A stretch of DNA of 64,000 bases from Auriscalpium vulgare (taxonomy: Eukaryota > Basidiomycota > Agaricomycetes > Russulales > Auriscalpiaceae). Below the pieces are notes generated by a model. It did no database searches and was not told the origin of the DNA. It saw only the letters and a program-made list of their open reading frames with translations. Below, one piece after another: positions 44,959 through 55,360 of this stretch. Both the position numbers and the translations under genes were made by a program. Within the stretch, counting starts at the first letter, position 1, and the number at the start of each line of letters is the position of its first letter. The stretch spans positions 372,001 to 436,000 of the forward strand of contig JAHBBC010000010.1 of the NCBI GenBank assembly GCA_019915015.1. The letters are read 5' to 3'.

Positions 44959-45423
44959 CGAAACGGGAGGGAGAACGCGCTTGGGCCGGGTATCCGCTGA
45001 CGATCGTGAAGTGGTGGTACGGGACTTGGTGGACATGTACAGCCGCTCGTTTTTGAATATGAAGCGGGGACGATGCAAGTGCACGCGAAAGTTTGTCTGT
45101 ATAAGTCTATCTATCTCTTAATGATATGCTGTTGACTGACGCCACTTTGTCTGTTCCCAAGACAGAGACGACCTCGTCCACCGATCCATCTCACGGTGTG
45201 AGTTCCATGCCGTCGGTCGCGAATGAAGTGTTGTCTGAAGGATCCTGGAGAAGGTGGTATCGAAGGAAGCCGACCCAGTGGCCGTCAGGGAAGCCCGGCC
45301 AAGGATCTCTGGCCGTAAGGAACGGACAAATGTCCGGTGCAGCAACTCGACATTGATTTCCGGCCACACAAAATTTCATTGTTCCCTCGAAGACGTGTGG
45401 GAAGTGTGGAATGAGCTGCTCGA

Positions 45424-45439
45424 TATAAGAAGACCCCGC
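45424..45439 (+). promoter_or_regulatory. TATA element of pseudokinase-like gene D
   Basis: TATAAGAAGACCCCGC, 107 bp before the ATG at 45,531; resembles the TATA-AAGAAGGCCCGC block before copies A-C. Confidence 0.5.
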
Positions 45440-45530
45440 GACAGCGACCGGAATACCAGGACCAACCCGTCGTACCTCTCACACCGCCCCACCACCCCAC
45501 TACCCCATTACACACCTCACACTATCAACG

Positions 45531-46262
45531 ATGTCCGGCGGCCTGACCTTCCTCCACTCCAAACGCGTCCAGTTTCTCCCCCAGATGCCCAGCTCAGCGC
45601 GCGAGGTCACTCTTCGCGTTCGCAGCACCACCCTCAGTCGCGACTCCACAGTCTGGGACGTCTGCAACGAGCCCGGACTCATGACTTCCGCAGGCGTTCC
45701 GGACCTCGACGCGACACGGGTTGGCGCATCGCTCGTGCTTCGCCTATTCCCCATGAAAGGTGGCGCGGAAGAACGCGACCAGGAGCTCCGCAACCTCGCT
45801 ATCCTGCAACAGGCTCTCCGCGCGCTCAACGGCGCGGTCGTCATCCCGCAGCGCGTGGTCCCGGGCGTCATGTATGTGTGGAAGGAGGATATCCCGGTGG
45901 TGCTCACCCCTGCACTGCTCATGGAGACGGTCGACGGCGCAAGCGTGCGCTCGCTGCAGCGCGGCGGTCCCTGCGCGCGGGGGGCGCTGGAGTACGCCGA
46001 GGCAGTGCTGCGAGAGCTTCGCACGGCACTGCACGCGCAAGGGATCGCACTCGGGAAAATCGGACCGCGCAATGTCCTGATTCAGTATGCAAGGGCGGTG
46101 GGGGACGACGGGCGGGGGCAGGGGATGTTTTGCGAGCGGGTTGTGCTGACGAACTGGACGGCGCTGAGGGACCAGTCGAACAACAGCGCGAAGTGTCGCC
46201 AGGAATTCTATGCGAGGGTCGGGGCCCTAGCAGCCATTCTGGGGGCCCTTGCTCGCCGGTGA
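45531..46262 (+). CDS. Pseudokinase-like protein, diverged copy D, 243 aa
   Basis: An intact single-exon ORF similar to copies A-C throughout but clearly diverged. Against a protein kinase fold: SLVLRLFP stands where the beta-3 VAIK lysine strand would be, LRNLAILQQALRAL resembles helix C, LTPALLMETVDGASVRSL reads as strand 5 and hinge, LRTALHAQGIALGKIGPRNVL reads as the catalytic loop (HGDIHPRNVL in real kinases) with Lys for the catalytic Asp, and RVVLTNWTAL replaces VVLIDFG. So the HRD/HGD Asp and the DFG Asp are both lost. The kinase relation is my inference from this pattern and needs a structure check. It stands alone, with no F-box gene directly upstream. Confidence 0.7.
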   Translation: MSGGLTFLHSKRVQFLPQMPSSAREVTLRVRSTTLSRDSTVWDVCNEPGLMTSAGVPDLDATRVGASLVLRLFPMKGGAEERDQELRNLAILQQALRALNGAVVIPQRVVPGVMYVWKEDIPVVLTPALLMETVDGASVRSLQRGGPCARGALEYAEAVLRELRTALHAQGIALGKIGPRNVLIQYARAVGDDGRGQGMFCERVVLTNWTALRDQSNNSAKCRQEFYARVGALAAILGALARR

Positions 46263-47375
46263 GATCAGTTTCGGCGGGAGATGTACCGGGAGACTGAGGC
46301 AGCAGAGTGGGGGAGGGTGTAGACATGGCTGGTTGCTGTGTCTGTTTGTTATTGGCGTTACGGAATCACATAACAGGAGGATTACTTGCATAGTGCGTAG
46401 CTCATCATGTAACAAACCGAAGTCTTTCTTCGTCCTCGATGCCTGCAAACCCGACTCCGGCTTCACAGCCGCCCGTCTCTCAGCTAGGATTCGATCTCGT
46501 GTAACCTGCACCGCGAAGGACGTGAGCGCCGGACGAGTGGCTTTGATTTCGGTGTAGGAGGTGTTGAGTGAGTACATGTACGACTCGTCTTCAGCTGCTG
46601 ACCGACGCTGCGATGCAGCTCGTGCAGGCCGCCCATCGGGACTCCGAAGCCAGCACTCTAGGATGTCCGCCACCGTGTGGCGAGTTCGTCCCGCGAGGAA
46701 GCGGCTCACGACTGCTGCATGCTCGTGCGTGCGGTGTACTTTCTCCTCTGTTGTCCGAGATACATCTCGGCGCTGGCACTAGCCGCCCAGGCTCGCGGCG
46801 CCAAGTTGTGATCTCAGCGCAAGCGCGGGAGTTGGATCTCGTCGATGAGTTGCGCATAAAGTCGAAGGGGGTGTATTGCTGGACGCTGACGACGGGGTGA
46901 AGGATTTGGTGGCAGGCCCGGCTTGCAATTGCAGTCCGCAGCCGCATATCTAATCAGATTACCGGCTACATTTCAACAACCCGCCCGGGTCTCCGCATCC
47001 TCAGTGGACTTGTCGAGTCAACCATCCATCCAGGCTTTCGGACAACTATTCGCCGCCGTTTTCCTCGTACAAGCAACGCGCAAACACCGCTTCGTCCCTC
47101 ACAACTATACCTGAGCTCTGCGACTGCGACTTTCCTTCTTATCGTCACTCTCCCACTGCCAGTGCTCGCCTCAATATCGCGCTCACACGCTCATCGTAAC
47201 CACCCAGCTTTACGCCTTTACGCAAGCGCAGCTGGACATCGTGCGGCGCTCGCAAAATCAAGCGTGTTCTTTTATCTATGCTACCATCTAGGTGTGTAGC
47301 CCCAGAATCCAGCGATAACCTGCCCTGCTCACCTGACTACGTATTTTGTTCAGAACAATCGAGGACGATCCTCAC
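46263..47375. other. Upstream region of F-box gene B
   Basis: No gene. The last 450 bp resemble the region before F-box gene C (shared words CTAATCAGAT, CAAGCAACGCGCAA, GTGTGTAGCCCCAGAATC, GTATTTTGTTCA), so the promoter and 5' UTR were duplicated with the gene. Confidence 0.55.
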
Positions 47376-48459
47376 ATGGCTTTCTTCCCTCTGGAGCTCC
47401 AGGTCACCGTCGTAGAGTGGGTGTATAGGCACTCGCAGTCTCAGTTGGATATCGACTACACCACCCTCCGTGCATGTGCCCTCGTGTGTAGGGCATGGAG
47501 GCCCATCGCGCAACGCCTCCTCTTCCGCCGCGTACCACGCCAAATGTGGCACATGGATGAATCTCGTCCCTACGTCTCGCTGCTAGTGGACATTCTCCGC
47601 ACCCGCCCGCACCTCGCCGCGCATGTCCGCTCCATCTACCTCGCCCCTGACCCCGTCGATATCGCGCTGCTCGAGCTGTGCCCGCACGTCGCTGGCATCA
47701 CCGTCGAAATCGTAGAAGACAGTGACATATCTCGCATGCGTTCGCTCGCGATACCCCAAGATTGGACCCAACACGTCCAATATCTCAATGTCATCGACTT
47801 CAACGACGGTATCGCCAGCATATGGAAGATGTGGCCGGGTCTGCGCGCCATTGACATTGGAGTGTTCATGTCACCGGATACACTGATCAGGGTACCCAGT
47901 GGTGTCACGGCGCTGTGTTTCCCCTCCCAAGTAATGAGCTGGATTGACTCGCCTCACGACTCCCTCTCCGCGCTGCGCGATCTCGAGCTGTACGAACCCA
48001 AATTCCCCGATTTATGTGCATCAGGCTTATTGCCGCAGCTTTGTACGCTGGTGCTCCACGGGCCCCTACCTCGCACGGAGGTTCTCGAGCAGCTCCAGCA
48101 GCTTGAGAGCCTCGTGTTCAACGACCTTCCCATTCACGCCATCTCCCTCCCACGCGCCTTGCGGCATGTCGGATACCACTACGAGCCCAACTCTTACTAT
48201 GGTGCACCTTCGCAGAAGGACGTCTCTTTTTTCGTGGCGGCGCTTCGTGTGTTGGGTGATATCGAACTGGTGACTGTGACACGACTGAACCTGCTAGCGA
48301 AGACGCAGTTGGCGCTCAGGGAGGCTTGCCGTGAGATGGACGTTGAATTTCTGACATACGAAACGCCGCTTCAGTTCCCAGTGAGTTTCCCATCCCAATG
48401 TAGTCGGATCCGTATTAATTGTTTCTTCATAGCGTCCGCGATGCGTCGACTGGATCTGA
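47376..48459 (+). CDS. F-box-like protein, copy B, 343 aa
   Basis: The ATG at 47,376 (MAFFPLELQVTVVEWVYRH) starts a diverged F-box (about residues 2-50) with the agaricomycete signature DYTTLRACALVCRAWRPIA and QRLLFRRV. About 280 residues of leucine-rich, repeat-like sequence follow (SALRDLELYEPKFPDLCASG, LPQLCTLVLHGPLPRTEVLE), as in substrate-binding parts of SCF F-box proteins; partners are unknown. An intron at 48,381-48,432 (52 nt) gives the tail RPRCVDWI and a stop at 48,457. Read unspliced it would stop at 48,482. The next gene on the same strand is pseudokinase-like B. The spacer contains a diverged stretch that is open in A and C after the stop but carries a 1-nt deletion here (GAGAATTG for GAGAAATTG). 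Confidence 0.8.
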
Positions 48460-48915
48460 CCGTGGTCATTGCCCAACGCTAGCCAAAAATCGGATAAATT
48501 GTACCACTCCGAGGCAGGCGGCCGTGAGATGGTACGTGAGGTTTCATCTCATCGCGCTGTGTCGAAGCCTGACGAAGTTCACCCTTCCAGGTCACGTCCA
48601 AGCCGACGCTCGTCCTGTCCAAACCGACGCTTGCTCTGTCCAAGCCGCCGCTTCCGCCAGGCCAGAACGAAGTGCTTGCGGAGAATTGGCGGTCCCAGAA
48701 GCTCATTATTCTGAGATGGCGAGGTAGTCGACACAATGGCAACTCGGGCGGTGGCGCGGCCAGGAAGGGCAGGATGTGGCCGGCTCAGAAGCACGGACCG
48801 ATGGAACAATGCAGGCTGCGTCGACGTCACGGTATCAACGACCACACTCACCGTCATCTTTGTATTTTCGAAGACGATGGATTGGCGGTTCGCGACGGCC
48901 ATGGACGAACGAAGA

Positions 48916-48925
48916 TATATTTAAG
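48916..48925 (+). promoter_or_regulatory. TATA element of pseudokinase-like gene B
   Basis: TATATTTAAG followed by AAGGCCCGCTGCG, 92 bp before the ATG at 49,008; the spacing matches copies A and C. Confidence 0.6.
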
Positions 48926-49007
48926 AAGGCCCGCTGCGACGACCTTTCGCAGCAAAAACCACTCCTACATCCCACCAGAACCCCACCTCACCCACTCACA
49001 CCTACCA

Positions 49008-49730
49008 ATGTCTCCGCCCGACCTGTCTTTCATCCACTGGAAGCACGTCAGCTTCCTCCCCCAAGATCGTGACCCGGCGCCCGAGCTCAGTTTCACTGTA
49101 CGAAGCACCACCCTCAGCCAAGACATGAACGTCTGGGTCGTCCACAACTCCCGCGGGCAGCTCTCGCAGGCGGGCATTCCGGCCTTGGACGCCGCGCAAG
49201 TGGGCCCATCGCTCGTCCTCCGACTCTACCCCTTTGAACACGGCGAGCGAGTGCGCGACGCCGACCTGCAAAACCTCGCGGTCCTGCAGCGCGTCCTGCG
49301 CCCTTTCAACGGCGCGGTCGTCGCCCCGGCTTTCGTCGTGCCGGGCATTGTGTACGTGCGCAGGGAGATGGAGATCCCCGCACTCCTCATGGCGGCCGTG
49401 GACGGCAGTAGCGTCCAATCCCTCCCGAGCGGCGGGCCGTATTCCCGCGGGGTGCTGGCGCGGGCTGTTGGGTCACTGCAGCAGCTTGGTTCGGCGTTGC
49501 ATCGCCAGGGGATGACGCTCGGCTACATCGGCGCGAGCAATGTCATGCTGGAGTACGCCAGGTTGAGGCCGGAGGACGATGGGTGGGGACCACGGGCGTT
49601 GAGTGGCAGAGTTGTGTTGACCAATTGGACGGATCTCCGGGACAGGACGACCAACACACAGACGAGTGCGCACCGATTTCACGAGGAGATCAGGAGGCTG
49701 GTCGATATCATGACGCGCCTTGCTCAGTGA
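49008..49730 (+). CDS. Pseudokinase-like protein, copy B, 240 aa
   Basis: An intact single-exon ORF starting MSPPDLSFIHWKHVSFLPQ. Domain pattern as in copy D: SLVLRLYPFEHG (strand 3 position without a VAIK lysine), a helix-C-like LQNLAVLQRVLRPF, hinge-like PALLMAAVDGSSVQSL, LHRQGMTLGYIGASNVMLEY at the catalytic-loop position (no catalytic Asp) and RVVLTNWTDLRDRT at the DFG position. It lies about 550 bp after F-box gene B on the same strand with its own TATA box, so the two are neighbours but probably separate transcripts. The sequence is nearly identical to copy C over the whole length, indicating recent duplication or gene conversion. Confidence 0.75.
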   Translation: MSPPDLSFIHWKHVSFLPQDRDPAPELSFTVRSTTLSQDMNVWVVHNSRGQLSQAGIPALDAAQVGPSLVLRLYPFEHGERVRDADLQNLAVLQRVLRPFNGAVVAPAFVVPGIVYVRREMEIPALLMAAVDGSSVQSLPSGGPYSRGVLARAVGSLQQLGSALHRQGMTLGYIGASNVMLEYARLRPEDDGWGPRALSGRVVLTNWTDLRDRTTNTQTSAHRFHEEIRRLVDIMTRLAQ

Positions 49731-49998
49731 TGAAGACAAAATACGGGCTTTTAGAAATACGTACTTACCGGGATGTTTAACTGAATATGTAGAATTGTTG
49801 TGCCCATATTCTAATGTGAGACTGGTGCAGCATGGTCGGGTTTATTTGTTGTGCATTTACTGGAGGCCTCGCTCAAAATATGCACATGCAATTCAGGCCA
49901 GAATTCACATCGACGCATTCTCCGCGAACAGCTTCACCCAATGTCAAGGCAAACACGCGGTGATCACAAGTAGTTAAGGTGAGCTCCGCGGGTTCTAT
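49731..49998. other. 3' flank of pair B shared with pair A
   Basis: Up to 49,929 it is almost identical to the flank of pair A (19,965-20,163). Both end at TTCTCCGCGAAC, after which the sequences part completely, marking the edge of the duplicated segment. Confidence 0.7.
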
Positions 49999-50324
49999 CT
50001 ACATCTTCAACTCGTTGAAGTGTTCGGGGTCGGGACAATTCTGGATCTTGAGAGGTGTGTCCCGAGCGCGTGAAAGAAAGGTGGCTGCCCAGCGCTCGCT
50101 GAGTGGGAAGAAGGGGACGGTAATGTTGGCCCAAAGCGTGGTGTCATGGAGGGCTATGTCCCGCCAGCGCCCACAGACATGAGTGATTGCGATCCAACCG
50201 GGGGAGAATTTGTACGGTAGCGGCTGGGTAGGTCAATGGATGCGAGGAAGGTAAAGATCTGGCGAATGGTCTCGGGTGGAAGACGTGAGCTGGGGAGGAT
50301 AGCATTGTGTTGTTGTGCGTTCAT
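49999..50324 (-). pseudogene. F-box protein N-terminal fragment (frameshifted)
   Basis: The minus-strand ATG at 50,324 gives MNAQQHNAILPSSRLPPETI then RQIFTFLASIDLPSRYRTNS, a typical agaricomycete F-box start (LPxEIxxxIF). After a 1-nt shift in the C-run near 50,200 it continues GWIAITHVCGRWRDIALHD, TTLWANITVPFFPLSERW and ATFLSRARDTPLKIQN, the WI-VTHVCxxWRxIAL-LW block found right after the F-box in this group. It stops at 49,999. It is a different F-box family from the A-C genes. The rest of the gene is missing, so this is a relic. Confidence 0.65.
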
Positions 50325-50827
50325 ACTGAGTACTGAGTGCTCAGCGCTGGGTATGTTCGAGGGATCAACAGGCTTCTTTCAGAAAGTTTCGCGGCGCGGA
50401 TGAAGTCGAAGTCTCCCACGTGATCCCGTGCCTGCTACACTCCGTCGGGACGGCCGGGCACCGGCGCCGGCGGTGGCATCGCTTGACCACAGCCCGCAGG
50501 CTGTTACAGTGCTACGACTACATAACACAAACCCTTTACCGTAACACAGCTGCAGTTTCCCCACTTTTCCTCTCATCCGCGTGGTAGACTCTCTTGTCGT
50601 TTTTCGCTTTTGGCCGCTCACGATGGGCGCCGAGCAAAGTGCCGGTGTGGGCCTAAACGTGACGCCGGGCTCCTTAGCTCGTCCGCGAGCTCGACCTCTT
50701 CTACACTCCTCCGGGAGCTTCCTTAGGGGTACAAATCGATTAGACGGACAGTGAGTACGGATACAATTCTTGTCTTACATGTATTGTGCCGACTTTCAGA
50801 TCACCAGATCACCTGCCTCCGGCCGCC
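50325..50827. other. Spacer, nothing recognised
   Basis: No ORF or repeat supported; it should hold the promoter of the homeodomain gene. Confidence 0.4.
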
Positions 50828-52286
50828 ATGTCTATCAACCTGAGTCCCCGTATCAAACTGATGCTTGGCCGGCAATCGGTGCGTGGTTTAGCTCTTGCAG
50901 CACTGTCCCAGAATACGCTTTGACCATTTAATTGATTCAGATTGACCCACTGGGGAAGCGCCAGCCCAGGCTGATTTCCCCGAGCCCTTCTTTTCTCCTC
51001 TCACCTCCTCCGGCACAGGAAAGCGCATCATGATACGCCCGTCTTATCTCACAGCCGCCTCGCCCGACGTCGACCATTGCCTCCCCACAGTGAGGTGTAA
51101 GCGAATGGATGCGCACAGCCTGCAAGTCTTAAATGAAGTTTACAATCGCACAGCATTTCCCTCCACCAAAGAGCGGGAAGCATTGGCGAAGGTTCTTGAT
51201 AGGCAACCCCGTGAAGTGTGGGCGTGGTATGTTGGTGTAACATCTTTGTTTTACGGTATCTTACGAGTATTTCAGGTTCTACAATAAACGAGCTAGCAGT
51301 CCAAAGCAGCCGCAGGAGGCGTATCAGGCCGAACCCTCGACATCCACGACGAAACTGTCGCAGAGCGTCCAGGAGCTCGAGACCCGTTTAGCCGAGGCGC
51401 TTCACGAGCGGGAAGGCGGTTCACCATCTGGATCGCAACCAATCGAAGAGGTTTGTCTTAAAGTCGGTCTTCAATGCGAATATTTACCCATACTGGACAG
51501 CGCGCACCATCCTTAGGCTCGACAAGCGGGGTCGGCTCCTCAAGTTTGAGAGGCACCCCAAAGGCTCAATCCTGGACGAGCATCCACCCCACGCTCTCCT
51601 CGTGGAAGAAACTCATGACCCGACTGGCCACAGCTATCAACCACGTAGAAGACCTCGTGTGCACTGCCTCAGCCGAACACCAGCCCTCTCTGCGCGCACA
51701 GGTCGTCGAGCTCCGTGACATCTTCACACGGCACCAGTGCCGCTACGACGAATTCGTCAAGCTATCGAAGGAGTACACAGAACAATTCCTCCATGACCTC
51801 TCCGACGAGATTCGCTCCCAGAGCGCTTGGCTTGATTTGCTGGAGCGCCGCCTGGAGCTCGCGAAGACGCTGCGGAGCACAGCCGTGGACCTCGGGGCGT
51901 CTTTTGAGAAGGGCGTAAGCAAGGAGCTGAAAGGCGTTCGTGCGGCTGGTGCGTTGGCCCGCAGCCCGCCGTGTTGTCGCAATCGCTGACAGGATTTTGC
52001 AGTGCGTGCGTGCCCGCTCGATCAAGAAGCCGCCCTCTTCGACGAGTTGGACGAGCTGATCGGCGTGATCAAGGCGTGTTACGTCGAGCTGGATAAATTC
52101 TGGACGGACGAGGTCCGGCACGTTACGCAGGCTTTGAAGGAACGCCGCGTCGAACAAGGCGATGGTCAATATTGGCGCGGGCTAGGTAGCACGTTGGATA
52201 GTGCCGTCAACGGTCATAGTGTCAGCTCGTCCAAATCCACTCCAGATTTTACCTCTCCTAACAGCCAGTATAGCAAGCACATTTAG
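50828..52286 (+). CDS. Homeodomain protein with long helical C-terminus, about 404 aa
   Basis: Exons 50828-50878, 50970-51226, 51276-51450, 51501-51948 and 52003-52286 join in frame (introns of 49-91 nt; the first acceptor is chosen for phase and is least sure). About residues 60-110 form a homeodomain: RCKRMDAHSLQVLNEVYNRT, FPSTKEREALAKVLDRQ, PREVWAWFYNKRAS, the last being recognition helix 3 with the WFxNKR core; an intron splits the WF codon pair, as often seen in homeobox genes. It acts in the nucleus as a sequence-specific DNA-binding factor by family knowledge. The rest, from SVQELETRLAEALHERE on, is mostly helical and may form coiled coils (RLATAINHVEDLV, LDLLERRLELAKTLR). It could be a mating-type HD-like or another regulator; with no divergently paired HD gene seen, I do not call it mating type. 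Confidence 0.75.
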
Positions 52287-53012
52287 ATGCACTGCCGTCA
52301 TCCCCGCGCTTCAACACCATTCGATCTCAGCACAAGGTGTGATGTCGTCAAATCATACAGTAACACATTCACTGATTCAGAAACGCAGCTCGACGCCCCC
52401 AAGATTGCGTCTACATTGATCCCCGCGATCTTTGCCATTCAAGCCTCCATTTCGTCCGCGCGTATTTTCCGTAGAGACTTCTCGGTCCTCAAAGCGAAGC
52501 ACCTCCGGAGCCTCGAGCAGGCATACCTCAACGTCGAACGGAACAAGCGGCGATGCCTTCTGTTCTTTGGCGACTGCGTCAGCTACGCGCGGAAGGCCGC
52601 CGAGTCCGTGTGCGCTGCTTTACCCCGACCGAACCCCGAGCGTGCTGCCGCTTTGCTCAGCCTGCGCGAGAAGACAACGACGCTGATGAACGAGGGACCG
52701 ATCACGGGTTGCGCAGACGCGCTCAATCGGGTGCCGCATTCGGGTGAGTGTCGTCTCTAGTTTCCACATTGGAGTATTTTTGAGTGTTTTCCTGTAGTGG
52801 GGAAGAAGGTCAGCAAGTCACTCAGGAAGCTCGGAGCGATGCTGCACGACGGGGAGGGAATTTGGCACTCGATTTTGGACGCAGATACCCACATCTTCGC
52901 TGCACTGATGAGAGTTGAAGAGGGGCTTTCCATCGAGGGCTGTAGTATCAAGCAGCTCAAGAAGATGCTGTGTAGGATGGACAAGGAGAAGTGCATCCTA
53001 CGTCGTCTGTGA
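52287..53012 (+). CDS. Hypothetical helical protein directly after the homeodomain gene
   Basis: Exons 52287-52743 and 52798-53012 join in frame across a 54-nt intron. The ATG at 52,287 abuts the stop codon of the homeodomain ORF. The product is Lys/Arg-rich and helical (FRRDFSVLKAKHLRSLEQAY, EKTTTLMNEG, KSLRKLGAMLHDGEG). No family is recognised. The zero spacing suggests another model: an intron from about 52,270 to 52,337 (GTATAG...CAAG) would fuse both ORFs into a single longer protein. RNA data would decide. Confidence 0.5.
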
Positions 53013-53421
53013 ATGACGAGTCGGTGACTTTCTACTCATCCATCGGTGCTCTGCTTTCTCCCTCTACCTCCTTCTGGTGCTCCATGGATTCCTTCGCACT
53101 AATGACCTTAATGATCTGTATACATTTATCTCCTTCCAGTTCTCAGGGAGGACGCTCATGTAGTTTGTTTCCGATTCCGTACGAGCCGGTTTGTTCATAT
53201 TTCATTCTGGACCATATGTACGATACATCTCAGTCTTTAGGAAGCCTGGAGAGTTATGATATCGAGCGCCTTTGAGCTCAACGCAGCGGGTTCGGCGGCA
53301 AAATGAGAACGGCGCACCCCACGGACGGATCTCGTATACTTACATTCTGGCGTCTAATCTTCGTCATTTATGGCGGGCTGTATCGACATGCAGTGCGATG
53401 CTAGTAGGGATTTATATCTAG
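53013..53421. other. Spacer between convergent genes
   Basis: Nothing recognised; presumably 3' UTRs of the hypothetical gene (plus strand) and the F-box pseudogene (minus strand). Confidence 0.4.
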
Positions 53422-53429
53422 TCAAGGTG

Positions 53430-54506
53430 CCGAGGTTGCTGAGCGCCTGGAAGTGAATATCGCGCGCCAACATACATTCAACATGAGACTCACCGGAAAG
53501 CAATCTGGTGTCTCATACATTTCCAAGTCAATACCGCTGCTACGGCACATCCATTTGAGCGCAGCTTGCAGGTCTGGCCTGACCTGGCGTGTCACTGTGA
53601 CCAGTCGTAGACCAGACAGCGCTCGGAGTCCACGGACCACAAACTCGACGGGCACGAGTCGGCGCCCCGACAGCAAGCCAAAGTGGCGCATCAGGGCCGG
53701 GAGCGCGATGTCCTGCGCTGGCGGCTCGCTGACGATGAGGCTGTCTAGAAGCGAGAGCTGCTCCAGGACGTCTTGTGGTGGGAACTGGCCTCGGATCCAC
53801 CGCGCGCGTATCTGCGGGAGCACGCGGACAGCGCGGAGGTGCTTGCGCCACGTCGGGTCCGACCATGGGGGTTCAGTCAGCCCGAGATAATGGAGCGCGG
53901 GGAGAGGGTCAGAGGGGGAGCAACCGGAAGATCTTGCTCGCGGGGAGCGTGAGGGCCTGCACCGTTTGGTGGATGCTAAGTGGCGGTGTCGGGGCGCCGG
54001 AGAAGGTCCAAATGCCCACCCAAAGCACACGCACGCCCGGCCAAATGGGCACAATACGGCTGACCAGCGCGTCCTCGCCAACCACTTCGAGGATGACGGG
54101 GTGCAGTGGTATGGCGCGCAGGCGAGCCTCCACCGTGTTCATGAAATGCATTGAAACTTTGCCCAGAAATGACAGCGCATTGACATGTGGGCAGAGGCCG
54201 AGCAGGGTTAGATTTTGGAGGGGATTATCCGTCGACGAAAATTTGAGGCGGATATACCTGATGTGCGAGGCAAATTGCGGGAGAGCGGAGAGTGCGAATG
54301 AGGAGTGGAATGTCGCGGCTGTTGTCGCCAGATGGGTCCAAATCGCGAGGGACACGACGGAAGAGGAGCCGCCGTGCCATGGGTCTCCACGCGCGACAGA
54401 CGAGGACACATGCGCAGAGGGTAGCATAATCGACGCGCGTGTGTTGGGATGAGCGAAACACCCATTCTATGACGAGAATGTGAACCTCCAAAGGCAGGGT
54501 CGCCAT
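53430..54506 (-). pseudogene. F-box-like gene, diverged minus-strand copy, frameshifted
   Basis: The minus-strand ATG at 54,506 gives MATLPLEVHILVIEWVFRSS and DYATLCACVLVCRAWRPMAR, the same F-box type as genes B and C. Homology then moves to another frame near 54,290 (LPQFASHIRYIRLKFSS, LGLCPHVNALSF) and again near 53,925 (LPALHYLGLTEPPW, QDVLEQLSLLDSLIV, LRALSGLRLVTVTRQVRPD, DLEMYETPDCFP). The intron after YETPxxFP (GTGAGT...CCAG) is at the family position, but the downstream frame lacks the RPRCVDWI-type tail. At least two frameshifts make it a pseudogene. Confidence 0.7.
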
Positions 54507-55360
54507 GGTATAAGTCACATGGATGGAGGGCAGCTTTCTCTGACGTCGCTGATGTCTAGAGCATTGATGAGTGTGCACAACCGTTGTTTCCGCAGCGAAA
54601 TACGCACCCAGTCAAGAGGATATTCACGAGTTTTGAGATCTCTACGGTTTCTCAGGACTGCCGACAGCAAAGAAGGGCTCTGAATCCGCAGAATTCAGAC
54701 GAATGGCCGAAAAGCACTGCCGAAAGGTACGATCCAAACAGCCCCGTCTCTACTGCAGTGCACCAGGTTAGATGCAGGAGGTGGATGAGGAAGATCCCTG
54801 GCCTGCGGTGGTGGGCTGCAAGAACGCTGATCGCTCACTGGCAAGCACGCAAGGGTGGGGTTCGGGGAAAGCGCGAAGCTTTGAAGCTCTCGACGAAGGA
54901 CTCCAGCCTGTCCGACCTGTAGTACTTAATGAAAATTTGAACTGGTGCGTGCGAAATGCAGTTGCAGATCTAATCAGATCGCCTGCTACATAAATCTCAT
55001 GCCATGAGGCTCTGCTCCGTCTCTCCTTCCAAGATTACCATCCATCGCACAAGCAACGCGCAAGTATCGTGTCGTCCTCCACAAATTCTGGAGCTCTGCG
55101 CCTGTCACTGCTTTGCTTCTCATCGGCACTGCCGTCTGCATCTCACCCATTGCGCGCCTCCACATCGCGCCCACGCGCTCATTGTAACCACCCAACCCCC
55201 ACACCTTCACGCAAGCACCGCTGGACACCGTGCAGGGCTCGCAAAATTAAACGCGTTCTCTTGTACGTACTGACGCTCAGGTGTGTAGCCCCAGAATCTA
55301 ACGATATGCGCTCTGCTCACCCGTATTTTGTTCACTGGGACAATCTAGGGCGATCCTCGC
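54507..55360. other. Upstream region of F-box gene C
   Basis: No supported gene. The last 400 bp resemble the upstream region of F-box gene B, consistent with duplication of promoter and gene together. The first part may hold a divergent promoter for the minus-strand F-box copy. Confidence 0.5.

Noticed and set aside
44874..45056. Trp-rich ORF (WLEWLTKREGERAWAGYPL)
   Set aside because: It overlaps the spliced last exon of the hypothetical gene in another frame; no start, splice or homology evidence favours it.
50828..52286. Mating-type A locus
   Set aside because: One homeodomain gene is present, but no divergent HD1/HD2 pair or MIP gene; the surroundings are an F-box cluster.
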